Assembly (NCBI GenBank): GCA_026770585.1
Contig: MU647066.1
Location: 60,498-116,365, forward strand
Direction of reading: 5' to 3'
DNA from: Baffinella frigidus
Lineage: Eukaryota > Cryptophyceae > Cryptomonadales > Baffinellaceae
Length of the DNA: 55,868 nt
Of the stretch, positions 1 to 8,900 are shown in pieces (the first letter of the stretch is position 1; the number at the start of each line of letters is the position of its first letter). The translations under genes and the position numbers were made by a program. The notes under the pieces are model-generated. The model saw nothing but the letters and a program-made list of their open reading frames with translations. It was not told where the DNA came from and did no database searches.

Positions 1-310
1 CAAACCCCACACCCCAAACCCCAAACCCCAAACCCCTAACCCCGAACCCCGAATCCCGAACCCCGAACCTTGAACCCCGAACCCCGAACCCCGAACCCCG
101 AACCCCGAACCCCGAACCCCAAACCCCAAACCCCAAACCCAAACCCCGAACCCCAAACTCCAACCCCCCAAACCCAAAACCCAAAACCCAAACCCCAAAC
201 CTGAAAATCTAAACCCCAATTACGGAACCCAGAACCCGAAGCCCGAATCCCGAATCCCGAATCCCGAATCCCTAGATCTGAAACCCGAAACCCAAACCCC
301 CAAACCCTCC
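1..310. repeat. Telomere-like heptamer array, C-rich on plus
   Basis: Degenerate CCCNAAC/CCCGAAC units, locally homogenised to CCCCGAA and CCCCAAA. C-rich on the plus strand, the opposite of most of the window. Variant units and the lack of a chromosome end argue for an interstitial repeat rather than a real telomere. Confidence 0.85.
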
Positions 311-323
311 TCACGACGCCGTA

Positions 324-446
324 TACAGAGGTACCTCGCTCATAAGAAACTCCCCCCGCCCCCTAGGACCACCGTAGGGGCCTAGGCATAGGGCTACTGT
401 AGGGCCCTAGGGGGAGGCGGTTTCTTATGAGCGAGGTACCCCTGTA
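324..446. mobile_element. MITE-A copy 1
   Basis: Palindromic element of about 120 bp with ends TACAGRGGTACCTCGCTCAT and the inverse, flanked by TA on both sides. The core holds CCTAGGACCACCGTAGGGGC. No coding capacity. The right flank enters the plus-strand coding island that follows. Confidence 0.85.
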
Positions 447-460
447 ACCCGCGCTTCCAG

Positions 461-493
461 GGGCACGACGGGTCGACCCTGGTCTACAGCCTG
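461..493 (+). CDS. Short plus-strand exon GHDGSTLVYSL
   Basis: A 33-nt island preceded by CTTCCAG and followed by GTTTCACG reads GHDGSTLVYSL. The sequence just upstream (CGCGCTTCC) recurs in front of the exon at 997, which suggests paralogous exon starts. Function is not recognisable. The frame rests only on the splice-like borders. Confidence 0.35.
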
Positions 494-558
494 GTTTCAC
501 GTACTTGTCTACACCCTGGTTTCACACCCTAACCGCTGTTCTTGCGGCAGGTCGGTAG

Positions 559-591
559 GAGGTGGAGTTAGAATCCATCCGCGAAATGCTC
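559..591 (+). CDS. Short plus-strand exon EVELESIREML
   Basis: A 33-nt island between GTAG and GTGTGAG. The same exon, with the same length and borders, recurs on the minus strand at 30449-30481 as EVEIESIRKKL. Differences fit this frame (L/I, synonymous R, E/K, M/K). Downstream sequence (GCGGCCGACA ... ACAATGCG) is also shared, so either the exon is longer or the two loci share a recent duplication. This copy has an in-frame TGA within the donor. Confidence 0.4.
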
Positions 592-668
592 GTGTGAGCG
601 GCCGACACGGGGTACAGTAGTGACACAATGCGTAGCATGTGTGGTTGTTTGGCACTGAATTACCAATC

Positions 669-1390
669 TCTCTGGGGCAGGTCGGACCACGTCAAGTTCC
701 ACCAACCCTCACGGGAGGACCAAATCCATTGATTTCGACCTGTTCTCAAAAGTTGATTATGTACCAAGATTTTGTCAACTTAAGATCAGACACCCCAGAT
801 CTGGGGTGTCTGCAAGGTGAATTTAAGGTCTGAAAATCGACGATATGGCCTTTCCGTGAGGGTTGGTGGTTGATCGCCTTTCCGGACGCAGCTGGGCTGC
901 CTAGGACCAAGAGGTCCTAGGCAGGTCCTAGGGCCCTACGGTAGGGCGTATGCTTCTACTGGCCACCCAAGGGATAACCCGCGCTTCCGGGGGCAGGTCG
1001 GATCACGTCAAGTTTATCGCGTTTCCGGACGCAGCTGGGCTCTGGGGCTTCTGGGAGCGCGCACGATTCCGCTACCACCACAAGGTGATACATTTAGAGC
1101 CCCTCCCTGATACATCCAGAGCCCCTCCCTGATACATCTAAAGCCCCTCCCTGATACATATGTAGCCCCTTCCTGAAACATCCAGAGCCACCCTGAGTTC
1201 CCGGACGCAGCGGGCCTGTGGGGCTTCTGGGAGCGCGCACGCTTCCGCTACCACCACAAGGTGATACATCCAGAGCCCCTCCCTGATACATCCAGAGCCC
1301 TCCCTGATACATCCAGAGCCCCCCTGTTACATCCAGAGCCACGGGAAGTGGGGCTTCTGGGAGCGCGCACGATTTCGCTACCACCATAAG
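669..1390 (+). CDS. Plus-strand exon array FPDAAGLWGFWERARFRYHH
   Basis: Four copies of one exon. The intact copy is 997-1084: GGCAG before, GTGATAC after, 88 nt, reading SDHVKFIAFPDAAG then LWGFWERARFRYHHK. Partial copies are 1198-1260 and 1348-1390, each ending in CACAAG or CATAAG before GT. A fourth copy (669-704 plus 870-890) is split by a MITE-E and cut off by a partial MITE-B. The aromatic- and arginine-rich segment matches no family I can name. This is the best evidence for a gene on the plus strand at the left edge. Confidence 0.5.
697..870. mobile_element. MITE-E copy 1, inside an exon copy
   Basis: About 170 bp with ends CCACCAACCCTCACGG and the inverse. TT lies on both sides (AAGTT | element | TTGATCGCC). 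The neighbouring intact exon reads AAGTTTATCGCG at this point, so this is an insertion with a 2-bp duplication of TT. The middle forms further hairpins, for example CACCCCAGATCTGGGGTG. Confidence 0.8.
899..976. mobile_element. MITE-B partial copy (right part)
   Basis: Carries the MITE-B core CAAGAGGTCCTAGGCAGGTC and the right end GGCCACCCAAGGGATA. The left end is missing. It truncates the exon copy that starts at 870. Confidence 0.7.
1085..1340. repeat. 22-bp minisatellite between exon copies
   Basis: Repeated unit GATACATCCAGAGCCCCTCC at about 1085-1180 and 1261-1340, beginning at the donor GTGATAC of each exon copy. An inverted block of the same unit is at 2405-2500. The intron of this array has therefore been filled by its own tandem repeat rather than by heptamers. 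Confidence 0.75.
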
Positions 1391-1516
1391 GTCTTCCAAC
1401 CCTAACCCCTAACTCCTGGACGCACGTTTCTCTCTCTCTCTACTTTTCTCTCTCCCTGGTAAACCTTTGCCCCCGAATCCCTCACCCCTCACTCCTACCC
1501 CCTCAACGCGAAGCCC

Positions 1517-1638
1517 TACAGGGGTACCTCGCTCACAAGAAACCGCCCCCACCTCGGACCCTACAGTAGGCCTGCGCCTAGGGCCCTATGTTGGTCCTAG
1601 GGGGGGGGGCTGTTTCTTATGAGCGAGGTACCACTGTA
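1517..1638. mobile_element. MITE-A copy 2
   Basis: Ends TACAGGGGTACCTCGCTC and the inverse, with a poly-G core before CTGTTTCTTATGAGCGAGG. TA on both sides. Confidence 0.85.
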
Positions 1639-1648
1639 CACACTGCCG

Positions 1649-1962
1649 GTCGACGGCGGCAGCAAGGGGTGTTTCCGCATGTGGCAAGTAGAGCCGCCCT
1701 TAACTAACCTGAACCTACGGTATTTACTACGGTAGGCCGTCGGGCCCCTACGGCATTTACTACGGTAGGCCGTAGGGCCCCTAGGCCCGGGTTTCTCGTA
1801 GGAGCCCCCCCTAGGCCCCTACGGCCCACCGTAGTCAATACCGTAGGCTAACTACCCTGTTTCCAGTCCGTTACCCTATCAAAACCCGAAAGCCGACATC
1901 AGGTGGACGGCGGCAGCAAGGGGTGCTTCCGCATGTGGCAAGTAGAGCCGCCCGCCGGCACA
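1649..1962 (+). CDS. Plus-strand exon pair VDGGSKGCFRMWQVEPP
   Basis: Two copies: 1649-1699 and 1903-1962. The second has CATCAG before it, which sets the frame to VDGGSKGCFRMWQVEPP. The copies differ by GTC/GTG and TGT/TGC, both synonymous, which supports this frame. The first copy is cut by MITE-S1 right after CCGCCC. The second runs into a TGA at 1963, so it could be a terminal exon. Product unknown. Confidence 0.45.
1698..1880. mobile_element. MITE-S copy 1
   Basis: Large palindrome built on CCTACGGTATT...ACGGTAGGCCGTAGG. The right end is AACTACCCTG..CCGTTACCCTAT, shared with the copies at 25166 and 49480. The left end is shortened. It separates the two VDGGSKGC exon copies. Confidence 0.7.
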
Positions 1963-1996
1963 TGATACTAGATGGGTCCAGCATGCTAGGTCGTGC

Positions 1997-2118
1997 TACA
2001 GGGTTACCTCGCTCATGAGAAACCACGCCCCAGTAGGGCGCTGCAGTAGGCCTATGCCTGGGGCCCTATGGTGGTCCTATGGGGGGGTGCAGTTTTTTAT
2101 GAGCGAGGTACCCCTGTA
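1997..2118. mobile_element. MITE-A copy 3
   Basis: Ends TACAGGGTTACCTCGCTCAT and GAGCGAGGTACCCCTGTA, TA at both borders. Core as in the other copies. Confidence 0.85.
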
Positions 2119-2237
2119 GGTGATGCTACAGGGGTAGGAAGCAGCGACCGCGCTCGCGCGCGGTCAGTCGGGGTGTGAAAAGTGTCATCCACAAGGATCC
2201 ACAATGAGTGACCTTTGTTGTACCAATGTCCGCCATG

Positions 2238-2351
2238 TACATGGGTACCTCGCTCATAAGAAACCGCCCCCCCCTATGACCCTACAGTAGGCCTAGCCCC
2301 ATAGGACTCTACGCTAGGCCTATTCATTGTTATGAGCGAGGTACCCCTGTA
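2238..2351. mobile_element. MITE-A copy 4
   Basis: Ends TACATGGGTACCTCGCTCAT and GAGCGAGGTACCCCTGTA. The right arm has lost the GTTTCTTAT segment. Confidence 0.8.
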
Positions 2352-2814
2352 GGTCAGACGGTTTGTGAGCCGCGTGTGAAGGGGCGCGCATTGTAAAGCG
2401 AGAAGGGTTGCGGAGGTGCTCTCGATGTATCTGTGAGGGGCTCTCGCTGTATCTGTGAGGGGCTCTGGATGTATCAGGGAGGGGCTCGGGGTGTATTAAG
2501 TAAAAGTGACAATATATGGTTTGGCGGTGCAACAGGGCTGGGCCCTCACAGCTTGATGCCTGCCGAATGTCTCGCTCTCCACGCCGGGGGGAAGCAAGGC
2601 TGGCGATGATCCAACCTTCGCTACCAGATGAGACCCCGCTTCGGAGGAGAGACGCCGCAGAGGCCAAGGCCCACACACAAGCGGAACCAAAGATAGCTTC
2701 ATTAGTCAACCATCGAGGCTCGTCACCTGTCCGACCGAGGCTCACACTGAATGACCTTTATTAATACATATACCGTGTTACCAACGCCCCCCCCCTCTTT
2801 CCCTAGGGTACGAG
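2352..2814. other. Unassigned unique stretch
   Basis: Holds the inverted 22-bp minisatellite block (2405-2500), then about 240 bp of unique sequence with frames open on both strands but no splice-bounded island I trust. A GAGGCTCGTCACCTGTCCGA segment at 2710-2750 recurs inverted at 4390-4440 and 4745-4790. Confidence 0.4.
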
Positions 2815-2939
2815 CCACGCTACATGATCGAGGGAAACCGACGCCTTATCCACGCCAGATCCGGTGTCGTTGACTCAAGGATTGAAGGAATTTCCCCTGA
2901 AAGATGTCGAAAGTGAATGTTTCGATCCCTCTGGCGTGG
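2815..2939. mobile_element. MITE-G copy 1
   Basis: About 125 bp, ends CCACGCTACATG and CCTCTGGCGTGG, internal AAACCGACGCCTTATCCACG and CTGAAAGATGTCGAAAGTG, shared with the copies at 7099, 42296 and 54280. Flanks AG/TG are an imperfect 2-bp duplication. Confidence 0.8.
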
Positions 2940-3128
2940 TGGTCTTGTGAAGACCGCCCCGGGAAAGGCCCTGGGCAACCTTCTTGTGCTTCTTGAGCAC
3001 CTTTAGACTTGATCAAATCCCACCATAGCCGGTCACGTGGCCGTTCTGTAGAAGGTCCAAACTTGGGCCCGTCCCGAAGTGGGCCTGTCCCACGTTGCGG
3101 AACCCTAAAGCTTCAGCGGGCGGGCCTA
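2940..3128. other. Intergenic or intronic unique sequence
   Basis: No repeat array, splice-bounded island or known element seen. Confidence 0.3.
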
Positions 3129-3266
3129 CCACTTGGCAGCTACCGAGGACCTTTTCACCTTGAATTCAAGGTGAAACTCCGGTTAGGTTCGAGGGCATTG
3201 GACTGTATCCGTGAGATGGACTGTAGATGGACTGTATCCGTGAAGCCCCCGGTGGCTGCTAAGTTG
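3129..3266. mobile_element. MITE-F copy 1
   Basis: Ends CCACTTGGCAGCTACCG and GGTGGCTGCTAAGTTG. Internal palindrome TTTCACCTTGAATTCAAGGTGAAA. Contains a local duplication of GATGGACTGTATCCGTGA. Confidence 0.8.
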
Positions 3267-3864
3267 TCTTCGCGCAAGCCCCCCATGCATCGGACTATCT
3301 AGCCCTGGGAGGTGGCTCAAATAGTTCTCTGGGACAGTTTCGGTTTATTTTGATATTGAGGTCGGATCCAACCCCGATGCAAGGTAAAATCGAAGACCTT
3401 CCAGGGCACTATTTGAGCCACTTGGGAGGGCTGGTGGCCATGGGGGTGCACAAAGGACCGCAAAAAGGATCCTGTCGTTGCGGGAGCGAACATGTCCCAC
3501 GCTACGAGCAAGAGAGAGCGAGCGAGCGAGAGAGAGAGACAGAGAGGGAAGAGTGAGAGCGAGACACTCGTAAGGATACGATTGCTCTCACCATCAGTAG
3601 AAATACTGTTAATTTTTCCCCTTGCTCTCAGCTCGTCGCTGGTCCTCGTCAGGCCACGCCAGAGCCCAAGAGGGGGTTGAATTTTCTCCCAGAGCGAGCG
3701 AGCGAGCGAGCGAGAGAGAGCGAGCGAGAGAGCGAGAGAGCGAGAGAGAGAGAGCGAGAGAGAGTGAGAGCGAGAGAGAGAGAGTGAGACCTTTATTAAC
3801 ACCAACACGGCCACTACTCCTCGCCCCCCAACAACTCCTCTGCTCGATCAGGGTGTGGGTACCT
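3267..3864. repeat. Palindromic stretch and GA-rich low-complexity blocks
   Basis: 3300-3430 is a palindrome-like stretch (GTGGCTCAAATAGT ... ACTATTTGAGCCAC). GAGCGAGAGA simple repeat occupies about 3510-3560 and 3692-3790. Serine/arginine-rich frames here are translated low complexity. Confidence 0.6.
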
Positions 3865-3922
3865 AGGCTCCAAGGGCACCTTGCGAACGGGCACCTAAGG
3901 ACGCAAGGTGCCCTTGGAGCCT
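3865..3922. repeat. Perfect 21-bp inverted repeat (hairpin)
   Basis: Arms AGGCTCCAAGGGCACCTTGC(G) at 3865-3885 and its exact reverse complement at 3902-3922, with a 16-bp loop. MITE-A copy 5 begins at its right foot. Confidence 0.85.
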
Positions 3923-4043
3923 ACAGGAGAACCTCGCTCATAAGAAACCGCCTCCCCCTAGGACCCTACAGTAGGCCTATGCCTAGGGCCCTACGGTGGT
4001 CCTAGGGGGGGGGGCAGTTTCTTATGAGCGAGGTACCCCTCTA
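3922..4043. mobile_element. MITE-A copy 5
   Basis: Ends TACAGGAGAACCTCGCTCAT and GAGCGAGGTACCCCTCTA, standard core. Confidence 0.85.
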
Positions 4044-4077
4044 CCCACGCAGGGCGCGCACCCTGCATCGTGAGGGG

Positions 4078-4182
4078 TATCCCTCAAGTGGCGAGGGGGT
4101 CTAAATTGACCCCCAAGAGGTCCTAGGCAGGTCCTAGGGCCCTACGGTAGGGCGTATGCGCCTACGAGCCACTCGAGGGACA
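4078..4182. mobile_element. MITE-B copy 2
   Basis: Left end TATCCCTCAAGTGG, right end GAGCCACTCGAGGGACA, core AAGAGGTCCTAGGCAGGTCC. TA on the left and an imperfect CA on the right. Confidence 0.8.
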
Positions 4183-4197
4183 GTTTCGGAGTTCCCC

Positions 4198-4336
4198 TAC
4201 AGGGAGTACCTCACTCTAAGTAGTACCTCGCTCTAAAGAAAGCGCACCCCCCCTAGGACCACCAGAGGGCCCTAGGCGTAGCCCTACTGTAGGGTCCTAG
4301 GGGGGTGCGGTTTCGTATGAGCGAGGTACCCCTGTA
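4198..4336. mobile_element. MITE-A copy 6, left end duplicated
   Basis: The left end is partly duplicated (GTACCTCACTCTAAGTAGTACCTCGCTCTAA) before the usual core. The right end is GAGCGAGGTACCCCTGTA. Confidence 0.8.
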
Positions 4337-4587
4337 CCCACACCCCCCGCCCCCCCTCGCACCTCACGCAACACGCGTCCCCTCCGCCCACGCGAGGCCC
4401 TGTGAGCCTCGGTCGGACAGGTGATGAGCCTCGATGGTTGACATCAGACGACACACGACGTGAGCCTCGTAACCCCCCACCTCTCAACACTCATGAAAAG
4501 TCTACATAAATGACTTATGTTCTCCGCCTGAGACGGTCTCGTTCAGAGATGGTCCTCACCCCCCCCCCCAAGCAACTCCAGGGTCTC

Positions 4588-4709
4588 TACAGGAGAACCT
4601 CGCTCATAAAAAAATGCCCCCCCCCTGGGACCCTACAGTAGGGCTATGCCTAGGGCCCTGCGGTGGTCCTAGGGTGGGGGCAGTTTCTTATGAGCGAGGT
4701 ACCCCTGTA
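4588..4709. mobile_element. MITE-A copy 7
   Basis: Ends TACAGGAGAACCTCGCTCAT and GAGCGAGGTACCCCTGTA. Confidence 0.85.
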
Positions 4710-4998
4710 GTCAACCCCAGGGTCTCGAAGCCCCCCCCAACGTGTGAGCCTCGGTCCTCGGTCGGACAGGTGATGAGCCTCACACCAACGCGTCGGTGGC
4801 ACCATCACGCGCCGCGTGCAGACCACTTGTCTTTTCCCATTTGGCCCCGAAACCCCAAACCTGAAACCCGAAACCCGAAACCCTAAAACGCGTGAAGGTT
4901 ATGAGCCTCGTGAAGGTTATGAAGCTCAGCCGATGCGAGACGAGGCGCCCTGGAGGCGCTGCCTCCGAGAGCCTGCTTTTGGGGTTTGGGGGTTAGGG

Positions 4999-5158
4999 CC
5001 ACACAGCGGGCTGCGAAGGCATTTTCGGCCCTAATCGGGCCTCCTTTCCGTTACCTTATCCGTAGAAACCCCCTATGTTTCTACGGATTGCCTACCGTAG
5101 GGTCCTAGGTCTTATCGCTTCTGGGTGATTCAAAATCCCTTCGAAGTCCGCTGTGTGG
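4999..5158. mobile_element. MITE-C copy 1
   Basis: 160 bp, ends CCACACAGCGGGCT and AGTCCGCTGTGTGG. The centre holds TTACCTTATCCGTAG and GGATTGCCTACCGTAGGGTC. Flanks GG/TT show no target duplication. Most numerous family in the window. Confidence 0.9.
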
Positions 5159-5288
5159 TTTGGAGTTTGTGGTTTGAAGAAAAAGTGCGTCTATCCCGGA
5201 TCGAAACCAACGTGGCAACCATGTATTCCTCTCCGCGCAGGCCTTGTAAGATCAGGACCCACACGTTTTGGGGTGTAGGGTTTTGACT

Positions 5289-5991
5289 AGTGTTGGACGG
5301 CGATTGCGTGACTGAGGAGGCACCCCCCCCCAGGACCCTACAGTAGGCCTATCCCTTAAGTGGTCAGTAGGCTCGTACGCCCTACCGTAGGTCCCTAGGA
5401 CGTGCCTAGGACCTCTTGGCGGTCAAATTTGACCTCCTGGCCACTTAAGGGATACCCATGGCCCTGCGGTGGTCCTGGGGGGGCGCGGCTCCTTATGCGC
5501 GAGGTACCCCTGTACTGTGGGGTTTGGGGTCCCTTAAGTGACCATAGGGTGAATATTCACCCTAACTCGCCCTAGGCAGGTCCTAGGACCCTACCGTAGG
5601 GTGTATGAGCCTACTGGCCACTTAAGGGATAGGGTTTGGGGTGTAGGGTTTTGACCAGCGTTGGACGGCGATTTCGCGACTGAGGAGGCTCTGGAGGATG
5701 CCCTTGTCGACAGTGGTTGCCCGCTGCGTTCGGGTGTAGGGGTTAGAGAAACACACAGTTCTTCATTGACGACCACCCGGTCCGGATCCAACCCTTCATG
5801 GCTCAGATGGTTCTAGTGGACCGGCCTCGCGCCATGGGAGTTTGAATTCCCTTTTCCAGGTAGCCTTATATATCTACCTTCCTAGGGTGTGGGGGTTAGG
5901 GTTTAGGGTGTGAGCTATTTTAAGCCTCAATATAGCTTTAGCACAGCGGAAAACCCACCCCTAAGATGCCGCGAGGATGCCCGTGTGGGCT
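5289..5991 (-). CDS. Exon array RATTVDKGILQSLLSREIAV
   Basis: The full exon is 5656-5723 (68 nt): AACGCAG before, GTCAAAACCC after, reading RATTVDKGILQSLLSREIAV then QRW. A second copy (about 5289-5326) retains only the 3' half and ends at MITE-A copy 8. A third (about 5965-5991) retains the 5' half, RAAHTGILAAS. The donor runs directly into heptamer repeat. Looks like a helix-forming segment. Family unknown. Confidence 0.45.
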
Positions 5992-8900
5992 GCCCCCTGT
6001 TTTCGGGTGCGCGGGTTCGGGGTCAGTGTTTAGTGTTCAGTGTTTAGTGATTAGGGTTTAGGGTTTAGTGTTTAGTGCTTAGTGTTTATGGATTAGGGTT
6101 TAGGGTTTAGTGTTTGAGGTTCAGGGTCTAGTGTCTAGGGTTTAGGGTCTAGGGTTCAGGGTTCAGGAGTCAGGGGTCAGGGGTCAGGGTTTAGCGTTTC
6201 GAACAGGGAGAAAGAGAGGGTTTAGGGTTTAGGGTTTAAAGTTGAGGGTTGAGGGTGTACGGGTCCGTAATCGGAGGAGGGTGGTCTGACGAAGAGGTTG
6301 TCCACGCCGGAGATCTCGAATTCCTCAACCCTCAACCAACCGTCCAACCTCCACCCTAACCCCTAACCCCTACAACCTAAGCCCTCAATTGCAGAATCGT
6401 TTAGGGTTCAGGGTTTCGGGTTCAGGGTTTAGGGTTTAGGGTTTAGGGTGCAGGGTTTAGGGTTTAGGTTTAGGGTTTCGGATTCAGGGTTTCGGGTTTA
6501 AGGTTGAGGGTTTAGGGTTCAGGGGTTCGAGTTCAGGGTGTAGGGTGTAGGGTGTAGGGTTTACTCATTGGAGGGTGGTCTGACGGGCAGGTTGTCCACT
6601 CCGGGGATCCCCGACTCGCGCCCGTACGCCTGCTTTCGGGTTTGGGGTTTGGGGTTTGGGGTTTGGGGTTGAGGGTTGAGGGTTGAGGGTTCTGCACGTG
6701 CAGGACCGAAAGGTTGTGAGCCCGTGCACCATCGACAGGTTTCGAGCCCCGAATTTTGACTGGTTGTGGGGCCACGCAGGGCTGGAGGGGGGGGTATTCA
6801 AAAGTCATTTTGGTTATGGGGGGGAGCCGCTGGTCCATTGCACCGCGAATGAATGCCTCCGATGATTTGCATCCAAGACTCAACCCTACACCCTACACCC
6901 TACGCCCTACACCCTACACCCTGCGCCCTACACCCTACGCCCTGCGCCCTACACCCTACACCCTACGCCCTGCGCCCTGCGCCCTGCAACTCCAACCCCT
7001 TCCTGAATCCAGCGGGACTGGTGCACCAGGAGGCCTGTGACAGTCGAGTTGTCCATCGCCTCGAGGCTTTCACGCGTCATGCTACGGGGGGATTCATGCC
7101 ACGCCAGAATGATTGAGGGAAACCGACGCCTTATCCGCGCCAGATCTAGCGCGGTTGACTTGAGAATTCAAGGCATTTCCCTTGTAAGATGTCAAAAATG
7201 GATGCTTCGAGTGCTCTGGCGTAGTGCCACGGAGAGGCTACGACACGGCCAACATAGCAAAATCAACCCGTAATATGTCACAAAAACGCGAAATCCTCCT
7301 TTCCCCTTTCCCCTTCCAAAATCCAAACAAAACCGATTTCTACGATACCTGCATCCAGCGCGACTGGCGCACCACCACGCCAGAGTCTTCGAAGGTGTCG
7401 CCAAAAGTCAACCCCCCTTCAAGACAGTGGTTTTCAAAAGTTAACCTGCGCTTGCGGAGGCGCAATAAAAAATGCAACCCCCTCCTCCTCTCTGGCGTGG
7501 CAGGGCGCCTGTGACTGTCGAGGTGACTGTCGAGGTATCCATCCCCGCAAGACCCTAACCCCTAGCTCCTGCCCTAGCTCCGCCTGATTCTATTCGCGCT
7601 CACCAATTCGGACGCGCCCGGGCGCTTCCCCGCCCCCAACCTGACGGATTTGCACCCCGCGAAGCCAGCATGTGAACTCGAGACTGACAGGCAACCCGAG
7701 CGAGGCAGAGAGAGGTGCGTGACCTGCATCCAGCGCGACTGGTGCACCAGGAGGCCAGTCACGGTCGAGTTGTCCATCCCGTCGAGCCCCGCTACCCCCG
7801 GGCCCCGCGCGCCGTGAGATGCTGCCCAGGGCATTTGCGCCTGGGGGGTGTGGGGGTTAGGTGTTGGGGTGTGGGGTTTATTTGCTCTGTCTGGGTATGT
7901 TTGGGCTCTTGCTTGGGTTTGGGGTTTGGGGTTTGGGGTTTGGGGTTTGGGGTTTAGGGTTAGGGGTTTAGGGTTTAGGGTTTAGGGTTTAATTTTTACC
8001 TGCGAGCCGTAGGGCGAGACGAGAGAGAGGTAGCGAGGGTGTCTGGTTTATAGTTAACGGTTGATGATTTATGGTGTAGGGAATGCTACGCGATCCAGCG
8101 GGAGGCCACACCCTAGGTCATGTGAAAAGCTAACGCCAGCGAGGTACTTAGAGCCTACGGATTGCCTACGGTAGGAGCCCCCCTCCTACGACTTTTAAAG
8201 TCCTTTTTGTTTTCAACGTCGTAGGAGGGGGGGGGGTTCCTACCGTAGGCTAAGGGGTCCGCTGGCGTTGGCTTGTGGCATTATAGGAGGGTGACCCTGC
8301 GAGCCGTGGGCGAGACGAGGGGGGCAGGTAGGCAGAGTTTATTGTCTCTTATGATTTATTATGTATTATGTATGTATTATTTATTTATTATTATTTATTA
8401 TTTATTATTTATTATTTGTTGTTTATTGTTTAGGGCGCACCTGCGATCCGTAGGGCAAGACAAGGGGGGGAGGTAGCAAGGTTTAATCATTATCATTATT
8501 TTTATTATTATATCATTTTTATTCTTCTTCTTATTTATTTGTTAGGTGAACCTGCGAGCCGTAGGGGGAGACGAGGGCGGGAGGTAGGGAGGGTCTATTG
8601 TGTATTATTATTTATTATGCATTATGATGCATTATTTTTTATTTTTTATTTATTGTTTAGGGTGGATCTGCGATCCGTAGGGCGAGACGAGGGGGGGAGG
8701 TAGCGAGGGTACATTCTTCTTCTTCTTCTTCTTCTTCTTCTTTTTCTTCTTCTTCTTCTTCTTCTTCTTTTCCATTTAAGATTTATTATTTAAGATTTAT
8801 TATTTATCATTTATTGTTTAGGGTTGGTGTAACTGAGAGCCATAGGGCGAGACGAGGGGGGGGGTAGCGAGGGTTTAGTGTGCAACATTATTTATCATTT

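Noticed and set aside
1-310. A chromosome end (true telomere)
   Set aside because: Units vary strongly and similar tracts occur throughout in both orientations, interleaved with exons and MITEs, so these are interstitial telomere-like repeats.
324-446. hAT-type element for MITE-A because ends start CAGRGG
   Set aside because: No 8-bp flanking duplication in any copy; only TA is shared on both sides.
3480-3814. Serine/arginine-rich protein from open frames
   Set aside because: Simple GAGCGAGA repeat; no homologous islands or splice borders.
8273-8476. Hydrophobic membrane protein frame rich in Y, I and L
   Set aside because: Translated TTATTTA microsatellite.
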